From contig JAQFVV010006475.1 of NCBI GenBank assembly GCA_028023455.1, forward strand, positions 248,001 to 312,000: a stretch of DNA of 64,000 nucleotides. Direction: 5' to 3'. This DNA is from Epiperipatus broadwayi (taxonomy: Eukaryota; Onychophora; Udeonychophora; Euonychophora; Peripatidae). The position numbers and the translations under genes were made by a program. Within the stretch, counting starts at the first letter, position 1. Each line of letters starts with the position of its first letter. The notes under the pieces are model-generated. The model searched no databases and was not told the origin of the DNA. It worked only from the letters and a program-made list of their open reading frames with translations. Of the stretch, positions 12,003-22,569 are shown piece after piece.

Positions 12003-12697
12003 TATGTGATGTGATGCACTGTGACTTCTTATACAGAGTCAGGAATCTCTCAGCAACTATGTCCAGAGAAACCTGTTAGCCACTTTACCTTCTCTTTCCA
12101 TTCCCCACTCTTAAGTTTTTCCATATCCTGCTCCATCCCATTTCCATAACATAATCTTTGTCAACTCCATGGCCTTCATATCTAAATCCTCCTTATCTGT
12201 TCGAAAACCCAGCATAAAAACCAATAACTCACTGTCTGTGTAATATTTGTTTATATTTAGCCTTCCATAACTTCATTATTTGTACTCTTTCTGCTTTCAA
12301 GCATTTACATTGAATCAACAGATGCCTAATATTTTCTATGCCTTCCTCACACAACTTGCAGACTAAATCACCCATACTTTTCCATTTACATGTATATTCC
12401 CTTGTTGCTAAAAATCCCATTTGAGCCATAAAACGATAAACTACTTTCCTTTCTATTGTCATAAATTAACTCGCACCCACTGTTCCATTTACTTCTATAT
12501 ATATTTAAACTCTTTTTACTCTCCATACTAATTCTCCATTTTTCCAACTCCCTATTTTTTATTAATGCATCTATTCTTCTATCCCATTCCTTACCACTAT
12601 AACACTCAACAATCCTCTTTACACAACCATCCCTCCTCTTGTAAAAGTATACTGATATAAATTCTTTATTCAAATCTTCTGCATGCCTCATTACCTT
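12003..12697 (-). mobile_element. LINE-A copy 2, short 3' fragment
   Basis: A 5'-truncated LINE-A copy of about 695 bp in the same orientation as copy 1. Two overlapping open frames, 12,386-12,712 and 12,229-12,462, are one coding region split by a frameshift near 12,450. The first carries the linker (motif WDRRIDALIKNRELEKWR), the second the Cys/His motif CKLCEEGIENIRHLLIQC, here with all cysteines and the histidine present. Its 3' end starts with TGTGATGTGATGCACTGT, nearly identical to the 3' end of copy 3 next door, so the copies sit head to tail. Confidence 0.8.
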
Positions 12698-13132
12698 TGT
12701 GATGTGATGCACTGTAGCTTCTTAAATGGAGTCAAGAATCTCTCAACAATTATGCCCAGAGAAATCTGTTAGCCACTTTATTTTCCATTCCCCAGTCTAA
12801 GTTTTCCCATATTTCTGCTCCACCCCATTTCCACAACATAATCTTTGTCAACTCTATGGCCTTTACATCTAAATCCCCCTTATTTTTTTCCAAATTCAGC
12901 ATAAAACCAATAATCCACTTTCTGTATAATTACTTTATTCATATTTATTCTTCCATAACTTCATTATATGTGCCCTTTTTATTTTCAGGCATTTACATTC
13001 AATTAACAGATGCCTAATATTTTCTATTCTTTCCTTACATAATTTACAGACTAAATCACCTATATTTTTTCCACTTATATGTATATTCTCTTGTTTCTAA
13101 AGATCCCATTCGAGCCTTAAACAAGAAAATAC
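12698..13132 (-). mobile_element. LINE-A copy 3, 3' part (split by LINE-B)
   Basis: This is the third tandem LINE-A 3' end, starting at GTGATGTGATGC. It aligns to copies 1 and 2 up to AAACAAGAAAATAC at 13,119-13,132, where it stops and the plus-strand LINE-B begins. The alignment resumes at 19,377 with AAACAATAAAATAC. The Cys/His coding region is degenerate with stops. Confidence 0.8.
13119..13132 (+). repeat. Target-site duplication of LINE-B, left
   Basis: AAACAAGAAAATAC here and AAACAATAAAATAC at 19,377-19,390 match at 13 of 14 positions and flank LINE-B. LINE-A sequence continues uninterrupted when the insert and one copy are removed. Confidence 0.8.
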
Positions 13133-13897
13133 TTGGATGGTGCCAAATGCTTACTTTAAATGCACATCGTCTAGCCCTAAAAAATCAGAATTATATATCC
13201 TTTCCAAAATATTTCTTCAATCAGAGCTATGAGGCAGACAAGGTAAGCTCTTATTTTTGTGTTTAACCTCTTAAAATACAAAATGAGTAATGGTGTTGAT
13301 TTTCTAGAACATAAAAACTTCAGGTCACACCCAATCACCAGATCACAGAGTGATACTAATGTTAGGCAAGCCTTAGTCAAGCTTAATCCAAGCCCTCACT
13401 CTGAAGAAGGGAAAAACACTATTAATTATACCAAACCCTTTGATAATGATCATACTAGTTTATCTACTGCTAAAATGCCAGATAATTGCTTGCAAAAGCA
13501 GAAAGAAACCATACATAGTTAACAAGAAATTGTAGCGATAGATACTTTAAAAAAAACGCTAAGAATGATCTGACTGTAAACTCTAAAAAATCAGAAAGAA
13601 ATACAATTTCTCCCCAAATTCTACCTAAAGCTATTTTTTCTCATGAAAACACTAACAAAAAAAAATCAAAAACAAAATGATAATCCTAAAAATAGCTCAC
13701 CCCAAACTAAAAATCACTCACAAAATTACGATACGGAAAAATTTAAAAATGCAGTCACTGTACATTGCAACGAAACCTATTTCGGTCAAAAAACCAATTT
13801 AGATAATGATTTGGAGCTTGATAATGTAGAAATAAGAAAGAAAATATCATTCCAGCACCAATCTGACAGTCATATATCATCACAACAAAGCTCCATT

Positions 13898-14346
13898 GAA
13901 TTATCTGCCTCTGAATCCATCACTGAAAATAGCGATATTAATCACAGCAAAGTTTTAAAGCACAAACGAGCGCTAGAATTACAAATCGCTCAGAACTTGT
14001 TCAGATCAGATTTTCCTAGTCTTAGCTCGAATAATAAAAATAAGAACACACAGTCTGACAACAACCTAGCATCATGCCAAAACACATCAACTCATACTCA
14101 ATCACAAACCAAGTTGAATGTGAATTATCTGCCTCTGAATCCATCACTGAAAATAGCGATATTAATCACAGCAAAGTTTTAAAGCACAAACGAGCGCTAG
14201 AATTACAAATCGCTCAGAACTTGTTCAAATCAGATTTTCCTAGTCTTAGCTCGAATAATAAAAATAAGAACACACAGTCTGACAACAACCTAGCATCATG
14301 CCAAAACACATCAACTCATACTCAATCATAAACCAAGTTGAATGTG
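13898..14346 (+). repeat. 224-bp tandem duplication inside LINE-B ORF1
   Basis: GAATTATCTGCCTCTGAATC begins at 13,898 and again at 14,122, and the two 224-bp units are almost identical (one G/A and one C/T difference noticed). 224 is not a multiple of three, so the second unit is read in another frame and ends at a stop near 14,330. Confidence 0.9.
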
Positions 14347-14647
14347 TTTAAGCAAACAAACGATAGAAGTTATGCTGCAGCACTTAATAAAACAACCAAC
14401 ATCCAAAATCAAATAACAAATGACTCAACACAACATTATAACAGTCTAGATTTTGTTGAGGAAGACGACAACACACTTATTAATGATGAGATCAACTCCC
14501 AACTCAAACAACTAAGTTCACTATATCCTTTAAATAACTATGAAGAAATTAGTCAGGAATTCAATTCACGAATCCCTCCACTACTCTTTAATTCATTTCT
14601 AAATTATCATAGTGATAACACAGTAGTCCTCAGTACTACTAACGATA

Positions 14648-14795
14648 ATTGCAACCTTTTCATATTCCCAACTGATGATTTCTTTGAGCTACCAAAATGT
14701 CAACAACTAGGAGATGCCCTAATTGCAACCTTTTCATATTCCCAACTGATGATTTTTTTGAGCTACCAAAATGTCAACAATTAGGAGATGCCATA
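14648..14795 (+). repeat. 74-bp tandem duplication inside LINE-B ORF1
   Basis: ATTGCAACCTTTTCATATTC starts at 14,648 and at 14,722; the units differ at about two positions. The length again shifts the reading frame by two bases. Confidence 0.9.
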
Positions 14796-16022
14796 AAACG
14801 TATTTATCATCATCCTAACCAAAGATATCTGATTGTGGAATTTTATAACTTAATGCAAAAAGAGCTTTTCAAAAGAAATCAACTCTACCTCAAGCAACGG
14901 TACTTAATTTAAAATTGAGATGAATAGGCTCAGAATAGCATATGGCCTTGCTCGAAACTGTTACTTTAACTTTTCAGAACTTGACTTGCAAAGACTTTTG
15001 GCCAAATATGGAGTAATTACTAACTTCAGATATCTAACTGAGAAAAGGGCAGATTTCGAGCTACCATCAAACAATGCTGCATTTACCCTTAAGCTTAACA
15101 AAGGTTACACTCCAGCCGACATTCTCTCAAAATTGGATGAGAGGAAATGTCCCATCTACATTTCAATCTGTGGTGTTCAGCCCAAATGCTTCATTTGTGG
15201 TGATCACACACACCTAGTTAAATCATGTCCAAACAAAATTTGTGAAACATGCAACAACAGGAAAACAAAGAATCATAAATGCTTTTCAACTTCTCAAAAT
15301 ATTCCACACTCGTCCTACTCCATCACTTCCAATGCAGCAAGTAGTTTAGTGCAATCAACAAATGAATCACAAATGGACATTCCTTACTGAGATGAACCAG
15401 AAACATTACCTGAGATCATGAAGAACTTTCCAGACACTGGCTCTGCCACTCAGCAGCCAGAAACACTCCATTCACACTAGTTCTCACATGAAGTCATAAC
15501 TGAAAATAAAACCAAAGAGCAAATACAGCTACAGAATACAGCAAATACAGACAAATTACCAAAACAACCACATGCCACCCAAACTACCCAGAGAGATTAA
15601 ATAGCTTCCAATGACAAAAGAAAGACTCATGAATCTTTAAACTCTCAGCCTGAAGAAACTAGCAATTCCACAGCTGACTCAGATTCAGAACCCAATCACT
15701 CACAGAATGTAACAAATAGAGGTCCCAACTTCAGAAGGAAAAAAGATCCCAAGAGAACCAGAACAGCAGAAACAAAATCCAACCAAAACAGCTTTTCTCT
15801 GGAATTGTCAAACCCTACAAATTTGCAATCCGACACCAACTTCAACTCAAATCAGTGCATCACAAATGAAACAAACACAACATTGCAACTAACCACACTA
15901 CCTCAAGATGCTGACTGCCAAAGTAAAGAATCCCACAGCCTGGAAGAACAACAAGTCTTAACTGACAATTTCCATACCAATGAATAACCTCAAGTCTGCG
16001 CACTTATAATGTTATATCAATC

Positions 16023-19000
16023 ATGCTTTTAAAAATTGGAGGTATTAATGTAAGGGGTCTCAACTCCATAGCTCGAGTAATTGCAGTAAAGAGATGGTTA
16101 GAGTGTTCTAACCTACACATTGCATGCTTCTCAGAAACAAAGCTTCACTTTCAATCAAACTTCAACATTAACACTAATGAAACAATTTGGTGTGTTTCAT
16201 TATGCACCATCTACCACTGCCTCATCTGGAGTGGTGTTTCTTATCAACAAGAACCTGGCTTATAACAATTACAGAACTATATCTCAGTAAAGAGTTATTG
16301 ATCGCAAATCTAACCTTTGGCAATAACTCAATCAACATAATATATCTCTATATCAAGAATGACCCCAACATTGCTCTTTCAGTTATCTTCAAAATCAATT
16401 CCCTACTGTCTAATGATCCATCACCAACTATCTGCTTTGGAGACTTCAACTTGAGCTATGATAAGTTTAACATCAAATACCTTCACCTGCTCAACAGTCT
16501 TCCTGTGTGGAGAAGGATTTTTCTTTCCTGACTCCTTCTTGTTCTATACACTTCGAAAAAAATCACTAATAGATCTCCTTTATTACACTCCAGAACTACA
16601 TCATAATCTCATTGCCAAGCTTCAAATAGTACCCTTTTCTGATCATCTGGAACTGTTAATTTCACTCCAGTTAGACCCTGCTATATCCTTACACTCAAAT
16701 CACACACATACCATTAGACTGCTAAACAAAGCTGCTACTCCGGAGTGGATTTTTTCTGAGGCATATATACTTCTAAATAAAATACATATTCTCACACTTC
16801 CTCCACTTCAAGTTTGGTCTTCACTGGTAGGAATACTGAGCTCACTTATTGCTGCTCACACTAGGATGTCAAAAGGTCCCAATCAGCTGTTGAAGGACCA
16901 TGACTCCATCAACACTAGGCTCAGTGCTCTCACGTAAACAGACACCAGTATCCAAGATATCATGGATCTTAAAACTCAATACCATGATAAACAGAAGGAA
17001 CTGGCACAATATATAGCCACAAAAAGATCCAAAATATTCTTATCTAACCGTCACTACTGGACTTGCAGTTACATTAGGTGGGCACTTGGTTCTGCAAAGA
17101 GGCCTATGCCTACTATGATAGTAATTGATCAAAACTGCTACAGTGGTCCTGAAATGCTTGCAAGAATTCACAAATATTTTATAACTAAACTGCAAAACCA
17201 AAATTTTTCGGTTGGCAAAATCTGGAAATCCTCAAGTGATAATCTTCAACATGATATCATAATTCACAAACTGCAGTCTTACCCTGAAAGCACTCACCCC
17301 GGACTTCCATGGAATTCCCAGATTTGTACTCCTCCATCTTAGTCAATTTACTGCACCTATCATTCATAGGATGATTGATGTTCTTTCGGGAGATTTCCAG
17401 TGCATTCCCGATCTATACCTGATAGCATTGGTTCCTTTTTTAAAAAAACAAGAAAATCCATCCAGCTTGGCAAACCTCCGCCCCATATCCATGAATCTTT
17501 TACTTATCAAAACTATTGAATCTCTAATCAAAGATTTGATTCAAGATCAACTTTATCAGCATATCTCTAAATATCAATTTGTTCAGAAAGGGGCTTCCAC
17601 TCTAGATGCCATTCAACGCTTCTTGCTTATTACAGAACACGTCTGATCACATAGAAAGTCCAAATCTTTAGAAATCCAATTGGACTTCTCTTCCACATTC
17701 GACTCAGTAATTCCATCATCCCTACTCCAAACACTTCAAGACTATCAAGTCCCAGAAGTCTACATATACATCATTGGAAATCTGCTTAATCGTTCCTGCT
17801 TCACCACCCTAGATGGTAGGCTAACTGATAGAATCAGACCACATCTGTCAATCCCCATCTGTCGATCCCACAGGGATCCCTGTTGGCCACCCTTTGCTTC
17901 ATTACATATATAAACCCATTCCTCACTGAAATCGAATGCAAATTGCCTGGTATCTATGTGCCAGTGTTGAAACATCAGATATATCACATCTCATACATTG
18001 ATGATGTCTCATTATTCTTTCCTGATCAAAAGCATCTACAGCTACTTCTGCAAATCATCGATAAACACACAAAAAAATTAAATCTACACATTAATTATAA
18101 CAAATCGTCAATGTGGACCATAAAATCTGGCTTAACAATTCCATCTATATGCATGTCCCAACTACAAAAATTTTTAGGCTTTCCCATATCCAAATCTAGG
18201 TTGGCTATGTCCAAAGAGATCCAGAGCTCTATACTTGAGAAGACTAGAAAGATCACAAACTCATTGTCTAGAGTTTCCCTGTCACTCATTGGGAAAACCA
18301 TATTACTTAATATGTTAGTGTACCCCAGACTTAGTTATTATCTTCCCATAATAAAGGCGACCAAAACATTTGAGGCTTCAGTATACTCACTATGCTCGAA
18401 GTTGCTATGGAAGGGCAAAGTGGTCATTATAAGCATCGTTAAAGCTCACATGCCCAAAGACCTAAATAGTCTGGGGCTTTATTTAGTCTCTACACTTTAC
18501 CTACAAAAAGCATTAGGGGTCATGAGGGCAACTTACCTCAAACACCCAGAACAGAATTCATTCTTACCAGTAATTCCCATGGACACTCCTCCCCCCTTTG
18601 GTGCAAATGGATGACAGACCTATGGACTTATGTAAAAAGCATGACAAACCTGACAAAACCCATTTTAGAAATAAAAAAATGTACTGGGAGACTTATAAAC
18701 TCAGACAACCCAATCTTGTGGCACTCCAGAACACTCTTGGCCTAAATAACAAACAGTTAATCTACAAATCAAAAAATTGGTACATTGAACCCAAATTCAT
18801 TGACTTTCTCTTGAAGCTTAATCTCTCCTCTCTGCCAATGAACCACTTTCTGGTATGGATGAGAGGCTTTGCTAACCTCAATCCACAGTGTCAATTATGT
18901 TCAACAGCTGATGAAACCATCCCTCACCTATTACACATCTGTCCTTTCCTTAGATCTTTCATTAGTGAAAGAGGTTCTCTTGATTATAGAGACACTCTCT

Positions 19001-19203
19001 CCATCCAAAATGCCATCAAGACTGGCATCTACTCAATTATCAGAATTTCCATTTTTCTCTCCTTTGTAGTCTGGCTTACCAAGTGTAAATATATTTTTGG
19101 TCAAGCAAACTCCAATGTTACTAAAACTTTCATAGGACTATTGAAGAGTATTTGTATCAGAGATCGCTTACTAACCCCTGACTGGCTACACAAGGAATCA
19201 TGA
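16023..19203 (+). pseudogene. LINE-B ORF2: endonuclease and reverse transcriptase, broken
   Basis: The endonuclease begins with LKIGGINVRGLN (16,029), then CFSETKLH, GVVFLINKN (after a frameshift), GDFNLSYD (near 16,440) and SDHLELLISL (near 16,640), the usual catalytic blocks. The reverse transcriptase starts near 17,390 with ALVPFLKKQENPSSLANLRP, continues with FVQKGASTLDAI, DFSSTFDSV (motif A) and YISYIDD-type motif C (YIDD at residues 38-41 of the 17,883-18,614 frame). The thumb block SLIGKTILL...YPRLSYYLP is characteristic of L1/Tx1. The end, CQLCSTADETIPHLLHIC (18,885-18,940), is the Cys/His motif. Frameshifts or stops occur near 16,190, 16,265, 16,460, 16,935, 17,342, 17,646, 17,900 and 18,600. 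The ORF would nick the target and reverse-transcribe in place. Confidence 0.85.
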
Positions 19204-19376
19204 TCCAGAGTTGATTTTGCATGTATGTAACCGGCACCTCAACTACAGTCACACACCTGTTAGTTTCGCATCCCGGGTTAAAATCAGAACTTTAGTAATT
19301 TGAAACCTCTGTAAAATTTTTATTTTTTTTTCAAATATCTCAATAAATTTTTTTTTTAGAAAAAACAAAACAAAAT

Positions 19377-19488
19377 AAACAATAAAATACTTTCCTTACT
19401 ATTATCATATATTAACTTGCACCTAATATTCTGTTTATTTCTATATATATTTAAACTCTTTTTACTCTCCATATTAGTTTTCCATTTC
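19377..19488 (-). mobile_element. LINE-A copy 3, 5' remnant beyond LINE-B
   Basis: The 112 bp match LINE-A copy 2 at about 12,430-12,540, including the landmark TTCTATATATATTTAAACTC. The match stops at TTTTCCATTTC, so copy 3 was itself a short 5'-truncated insertion before LINE-B landed in it. The first 14 bases are the right-hand target duplication. Confidence 0.8.
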
Positions 19489-19841
19489 TCATCTTTGATT
19501 TTGGCAAATGTGCCACCTACTGGTAAAAAGAATTACTAAATAAAATTAAACACTAATAAAATTTATCATCTAAAGGTTTTTAAGAAATAACGTTATGTAT
19601 AAAATTAAATCCAATATAAAAAATAGAATATCAGTATGTGCAAAATGTACAAGTGATTAAAAAACATAATATTAATTATTTTTGTATGATTTAATAGTTT
19701 TAATTTTTCTGCATTTTTTTTAGAATTTTGAGTTCAATCACCATTTTAGTGGTTTATTTCCTATTGTATATATGTGTATGCATGTAATTAATTAAATTTA
19801 AAAAGGATCTTAATTAGTTTTTATTTAGTAAATTATTATTA
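19489..19841. other. AT-rich spacer
   Basis: Nothing recognised. Its last 12 bases (19,830-19,841) are the left target duplication of the F2b repeat. Confidence 0.4.
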
Positions 19842-19996
19842 AACCACTAAACATCACATGATCACCATCTCTTATGCTAGCACATAACTTATTAAGCAGA
19901 CAAAACTCCATACAGTAGTGCCACCCTGTGCCAACTAGAGTAATCAATGGATGCCAGAAGGCTTGTGCATAAAATCCCGATCTAGTGCCTACTCAT

Positions 19997-20042
19997 CCAA
20001 TATCCCCAGTGGATTGTGGCCTTCGTCAGTGAGGAGCCTTGG
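19997..20042 (-). ncRNA. Hammerhead-like motif, core deleted (F2b, left arm)
   Basis: Read on the minus strand it has CCAAGGCUCCUCA, CUGACGA (allowed variant at the free core position), AGGCCACAA, then a deletion that removes GAAAC and most of stem III, and UGGGGAUAUUGG. Stem I still pairs, with C-G where the right arm has U-G. Confidence 0.5.
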
Positions 20043-20719
20043 ATCTGAGAGCACTGCACCTAGATCTTAGAATCTAATGCAACCCTCCAGCAGCCACCTT
20101 TTATCTCTACTTAACTACAAAACTATGAGAATGAAATTTAAAAAATATTATTTTTAATTTGAGCTCAATAGCTTATATAGTCCTATGGGTCTGAACTCAC
20201 TTCAGCACCCATACATTTTGGTGTCTGGCTCTTTAACAACCATAGTCACCATTATCCTATTAGGCAGGATTGGTGTTAAACTACTAAACATTACATGATC
20301 ACCATCTTTTATGATAGCACATAACTGTTATTAAACAGGCAAAACTCTCCATACAGTAGTGCCACTCTGTGCTATCTTGCATTTATTGATTACTCTGGTT
20401 GGCACAGGGTGACATTACTGTATGGAGTGTTTTGCCTGTTTAATAACAGTTATGTGCTAGCATAAGAGAAGGTGATCATGTGATGTTTAGTGGTTTAACA
20501 CCAATCTTGCCTAATAGGATAATGATGGCTGGTTGTTAAGAGCCAAAGACACCAAAATGTATGGCTGCTGAACTGAGTTCAGACCCATATGACTATATAA
20601 GCTATTGAGCTTAGATTGAAAATATTATTGTGTTTTCAAGTTTTGTAGTTAAGTAGGATAAAAGGTGGCTATTGGAGGGTTGCATTAGATCCTAAGATCT
20701 AAGTGCAGTGCTTTCAGAT

Positions 20720-20774
20720 CCAAGGCTCTTCACTGATGAAGGCCACAAGCCAGAAACTAGTCTGGGGATATTGG
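20720..20774 (+). ncRNA. Hammerhead-ribozyme-like motif (F2b, right arm)
   Basis: In order: CCAAGGCUCUUCA (stem I, 5' strand), CUGAUGA (20,733-20,739), AGGC-CACAA-GCCA (stem-loop II), GAAAC (20,753-20,757), UA, GUC (20,760-20,762, expected cleavage after C), then UGGGGAUAUUGG (stem I, 3' strand). Stem I can form A-U, C-G, U-G, U-G, C-G, U-A, an internal loop, then CCAA/UUGG. Stem II has three G-C pairs. Stem III is only AC/GU closed by UA, within the palindrome ACUAGU, as in minimal type I hammerheads that work as dimers. One non-canonical point is A-A instead of G-C at the base of stem II, which could lower or abolish activity. Function is inferred, not shown. Confidence 0.55.
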
Positions 20775-20889
20775 ATGAGTAGGCACTAGATGGGGATTTT
20801 ATGCACAAGCCTTCTGGAATCCATTGATTATTCTGGTTGTCACAGCGTGGGACTACTGTATGGAGTTTTGCCTGTTTAAATTATTATTA

Positions 20890-22199
20890 CTAATTATAAT
20901 AGGTTTTCTTATTACTTTTCATTTAACTATTCAAATATGAAAATATGCTTTAGATTTTTTATTGATTGGTAAATAAGTATCTCGCCATTTTTAGCTAGAG
21001 GGTAAAACAAGGATGGAAAACTATTCACAAACTCTCATTACCCAGAAAATTGTGAACTTAGTGAGCAGCATTTTTTTCTTATAATGAGATGTTAAAGAAG
21101 TCTTTGTATTTGCATTTGTCTATTTTTGCTTCTTTTATAAATGTATATGTATGTTTATGCTATAATAATATTTCTAGATTTTCTATATATATATACTTTA
21201 AATTTCCACTCCATCACACATTTTTGATACATGAGAATGAAGACCCACATAACGATTTCCAACATGCATTCCATGCTAAACCAACCCTGACCTGGGTCAC
21301 AATCTTTTACACAGATCTTAATTATTTGTTTAGTATGTATCAATAGCAAATTAATACTAATTTATTTACAAGTATCAAACTTTCTGAGCTTAACAATTTT
21401 GACACCAATGATATCAAGTAAATACCTTAATGGTTAGTACTAATTATTTATTAAATTATCTTTAATTCAGATATTATTTTAAACTTTAAAGAGTATTGAT
21501 TCAGTCAGAATGCATCTTGAAAATGATTCTTTAGAAGTCATTATTCATGTTTTAAAAGTATGTAGTGGAATTGAAGTTTTAATTATATCTTTAAAAAGGT
21601 ATTATGCATGGAACAAAAGAGATGAGGTTGAGTTATTCTTCATATTTATATTCAATTTATATATATATTAATCTTTGACTGAGATTTAAAATTTATGTTT
21701 GGGTTAGAAATAATCTCTAATTTAAAAAATGATTAATAATAATAATTAATGTATTTATTTATCTGAAGTGATTGATCTCAAAATTATGAATGCAAAAAAA
21801 TTGATATTTGTAAATTAAAATATAAAAATTTAATATTTGTACTGTATTCAAGAAATAATTATATATCCACTATATTTTTATTTAAGCTTTAAATTCATTT
21901 GGAATATGTTACTCAGAAAATGAGTTGCCAGCAGATGTCCATATTACTTATGAAATTTTCAGGGAAATTGTGTAAGTTGATATGTAAATTTGCAGTAATT
22001 TTTAAAAATTATGTTTTATTTGATAAATTTAGAGCTGAAATGTATTTTTTTATTTATTTAAAAAAAATAAATAATGCAAGTGGTCTAATTATCTCAAAGA
22101 GGTCTGAATTTTAACGTTAATGACATCCCTGTCAACATTAAGTAAAATTATCACAGCAATGCCACATAATCTCATGCACTTATTTATATGCTTTCAAAA
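20890..22199. other. AT-rich spacer, no gene recognised
   Basis: The open frames at 21,089-21,346 and 21,155-21,349 overlap on opposite strands and show no family. A TA run lies near 21,185-21,195. Confidence 0.4.
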
Positions 22200-22445
22200 G
22201 CAGTTATCTTCATCCTATTCTAGAACCATCTATTGTAAGCTAGAGTAATCAATACACAGAAGCTGATAAATTGATCTGGTTGAATACCCTTAAGATTGTT
22301 TTTTTTAATTTCAGGTTATTACCAAAAAATATAGTATAAAAGAGTAAAAGATAATTTCTAAATGCATTAGTTCCGACTTTGAACCCTAATCTTTACTGAT
22401 AAAGGCAAAAGCCAGAAGTGGTTTGGAGATGGAAACTTTACAGCA
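22200..22445 (+). repeat. F3 repeat, diverged relative of F2
   Basis: 'gctagagtaatcaat' near 22,240 matches the F2 boundary. The block CTGATAA-AGGC-AAAA-GCCA-GAAG near 22,397-22,420 parallels the F2 hammerhead-like core, with TGGAGAT downstream able to pair base for base with upstream ATCTTTA (seven pairs including two U-G). The core base change GA to AA in CTGATAA would inactivate a hammerhead. Confidence 0.5.
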
Positions 22446-22569
22446 CTAAGATAGGTCAAGATAAATAAAATTATTATAATATTATTTTGTATTTTTTTTG
22501 TTAGAAACAGTAACTACCTCATTCATTTCCATGGAAATACCCTTTTTTTATTAAAAAACAAAAGGAAAA

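Larger units (their letters stand above)
13283..15990 (+). pseudogene. LINE-B ORF1: RNA-binding protein with CCHC knuckle, broken
   Basis: The reading frame is split into pieces at 13,259-13,522, 13,643-14,182, 14,338-14,784, 14,697-14,912, 14,920-15,390 and 15,805-15,987. The first half is a low-complexity, Asn/Ser/Lys-rich region. The segment near 14,800-15,130 (RYLIVEFYN... then LRIAYGLARNCYFNFSE...) looks like the RRM region of L1/Tx1-type ORF1 proteins. CFICGDHTHLVKSC at 15,187-15,228 is a CX2CX4HX4C knuckle, followed by CETCNNRKTKNHKC. A Ser/Thr/Gln-rich tail follows. It would coat the LINE RNA. Two tandem duplications (224 and 74 bp, neither divisible by three) break the frame. The start at 13,283 (MSNGVD) is a guess; 13,259 is also possible. 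Confidence 0.75.
13133..19376 (+). mobile_element. LINE-B, full-length L1/Tx1-like retrotransposon (6.24 kb)
   Basis: The boundaries are defined by a 14-bp target duplication inside LINE-A copy 3. The order is a short 5' leader, ORF1 (about 13,283-15,990), ORF2 (about 16,023-19,203) and a 3' UTR ending in an A-rich tail of the form AAAAAACAAAACAAAAT. ORF1 has an RRM-like region and a CCHC knuckle. ORF2 has an apurinic-type endonuclease, reverse transcriptase with YIDD, an L1/Tx1-type thumb (SLIGKTILLNMLVYPRLSYY) and a C-terminal CxxC...HLLxxC. Both ORFs carry several stops and frameshifts, so this copy cannot be active, but its full length and clear duplication make it younger than its neighbours. 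Confidence 0.85.
19842..20877. repeat. F2 repeat, copy b: best-preserved inverted pair, 12-bp target duplication
   Basis: The left arm (19,842-20,372, minus orientation) and right arm (20,401-20,877, plus orientation) are inverted copies with a 28-bp spacer. Each arm is one ~440-bp unit plus part of the next: the boundary motif with CACTACTGTATGGAG and TTTGCCTGTTTAA occurs at both the inner and outer edge (periods 438 and 441 bp). AAATTATTATTA occurs immediately outside both ends (19,830-19,841 and 20,878-20,889), a 12/12 target duplication. No protein is encoded. The structure fits partial tandem units joined head to head, as Penelope-like terminal repeats or retrozymes can show. Confidence 0.85.
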
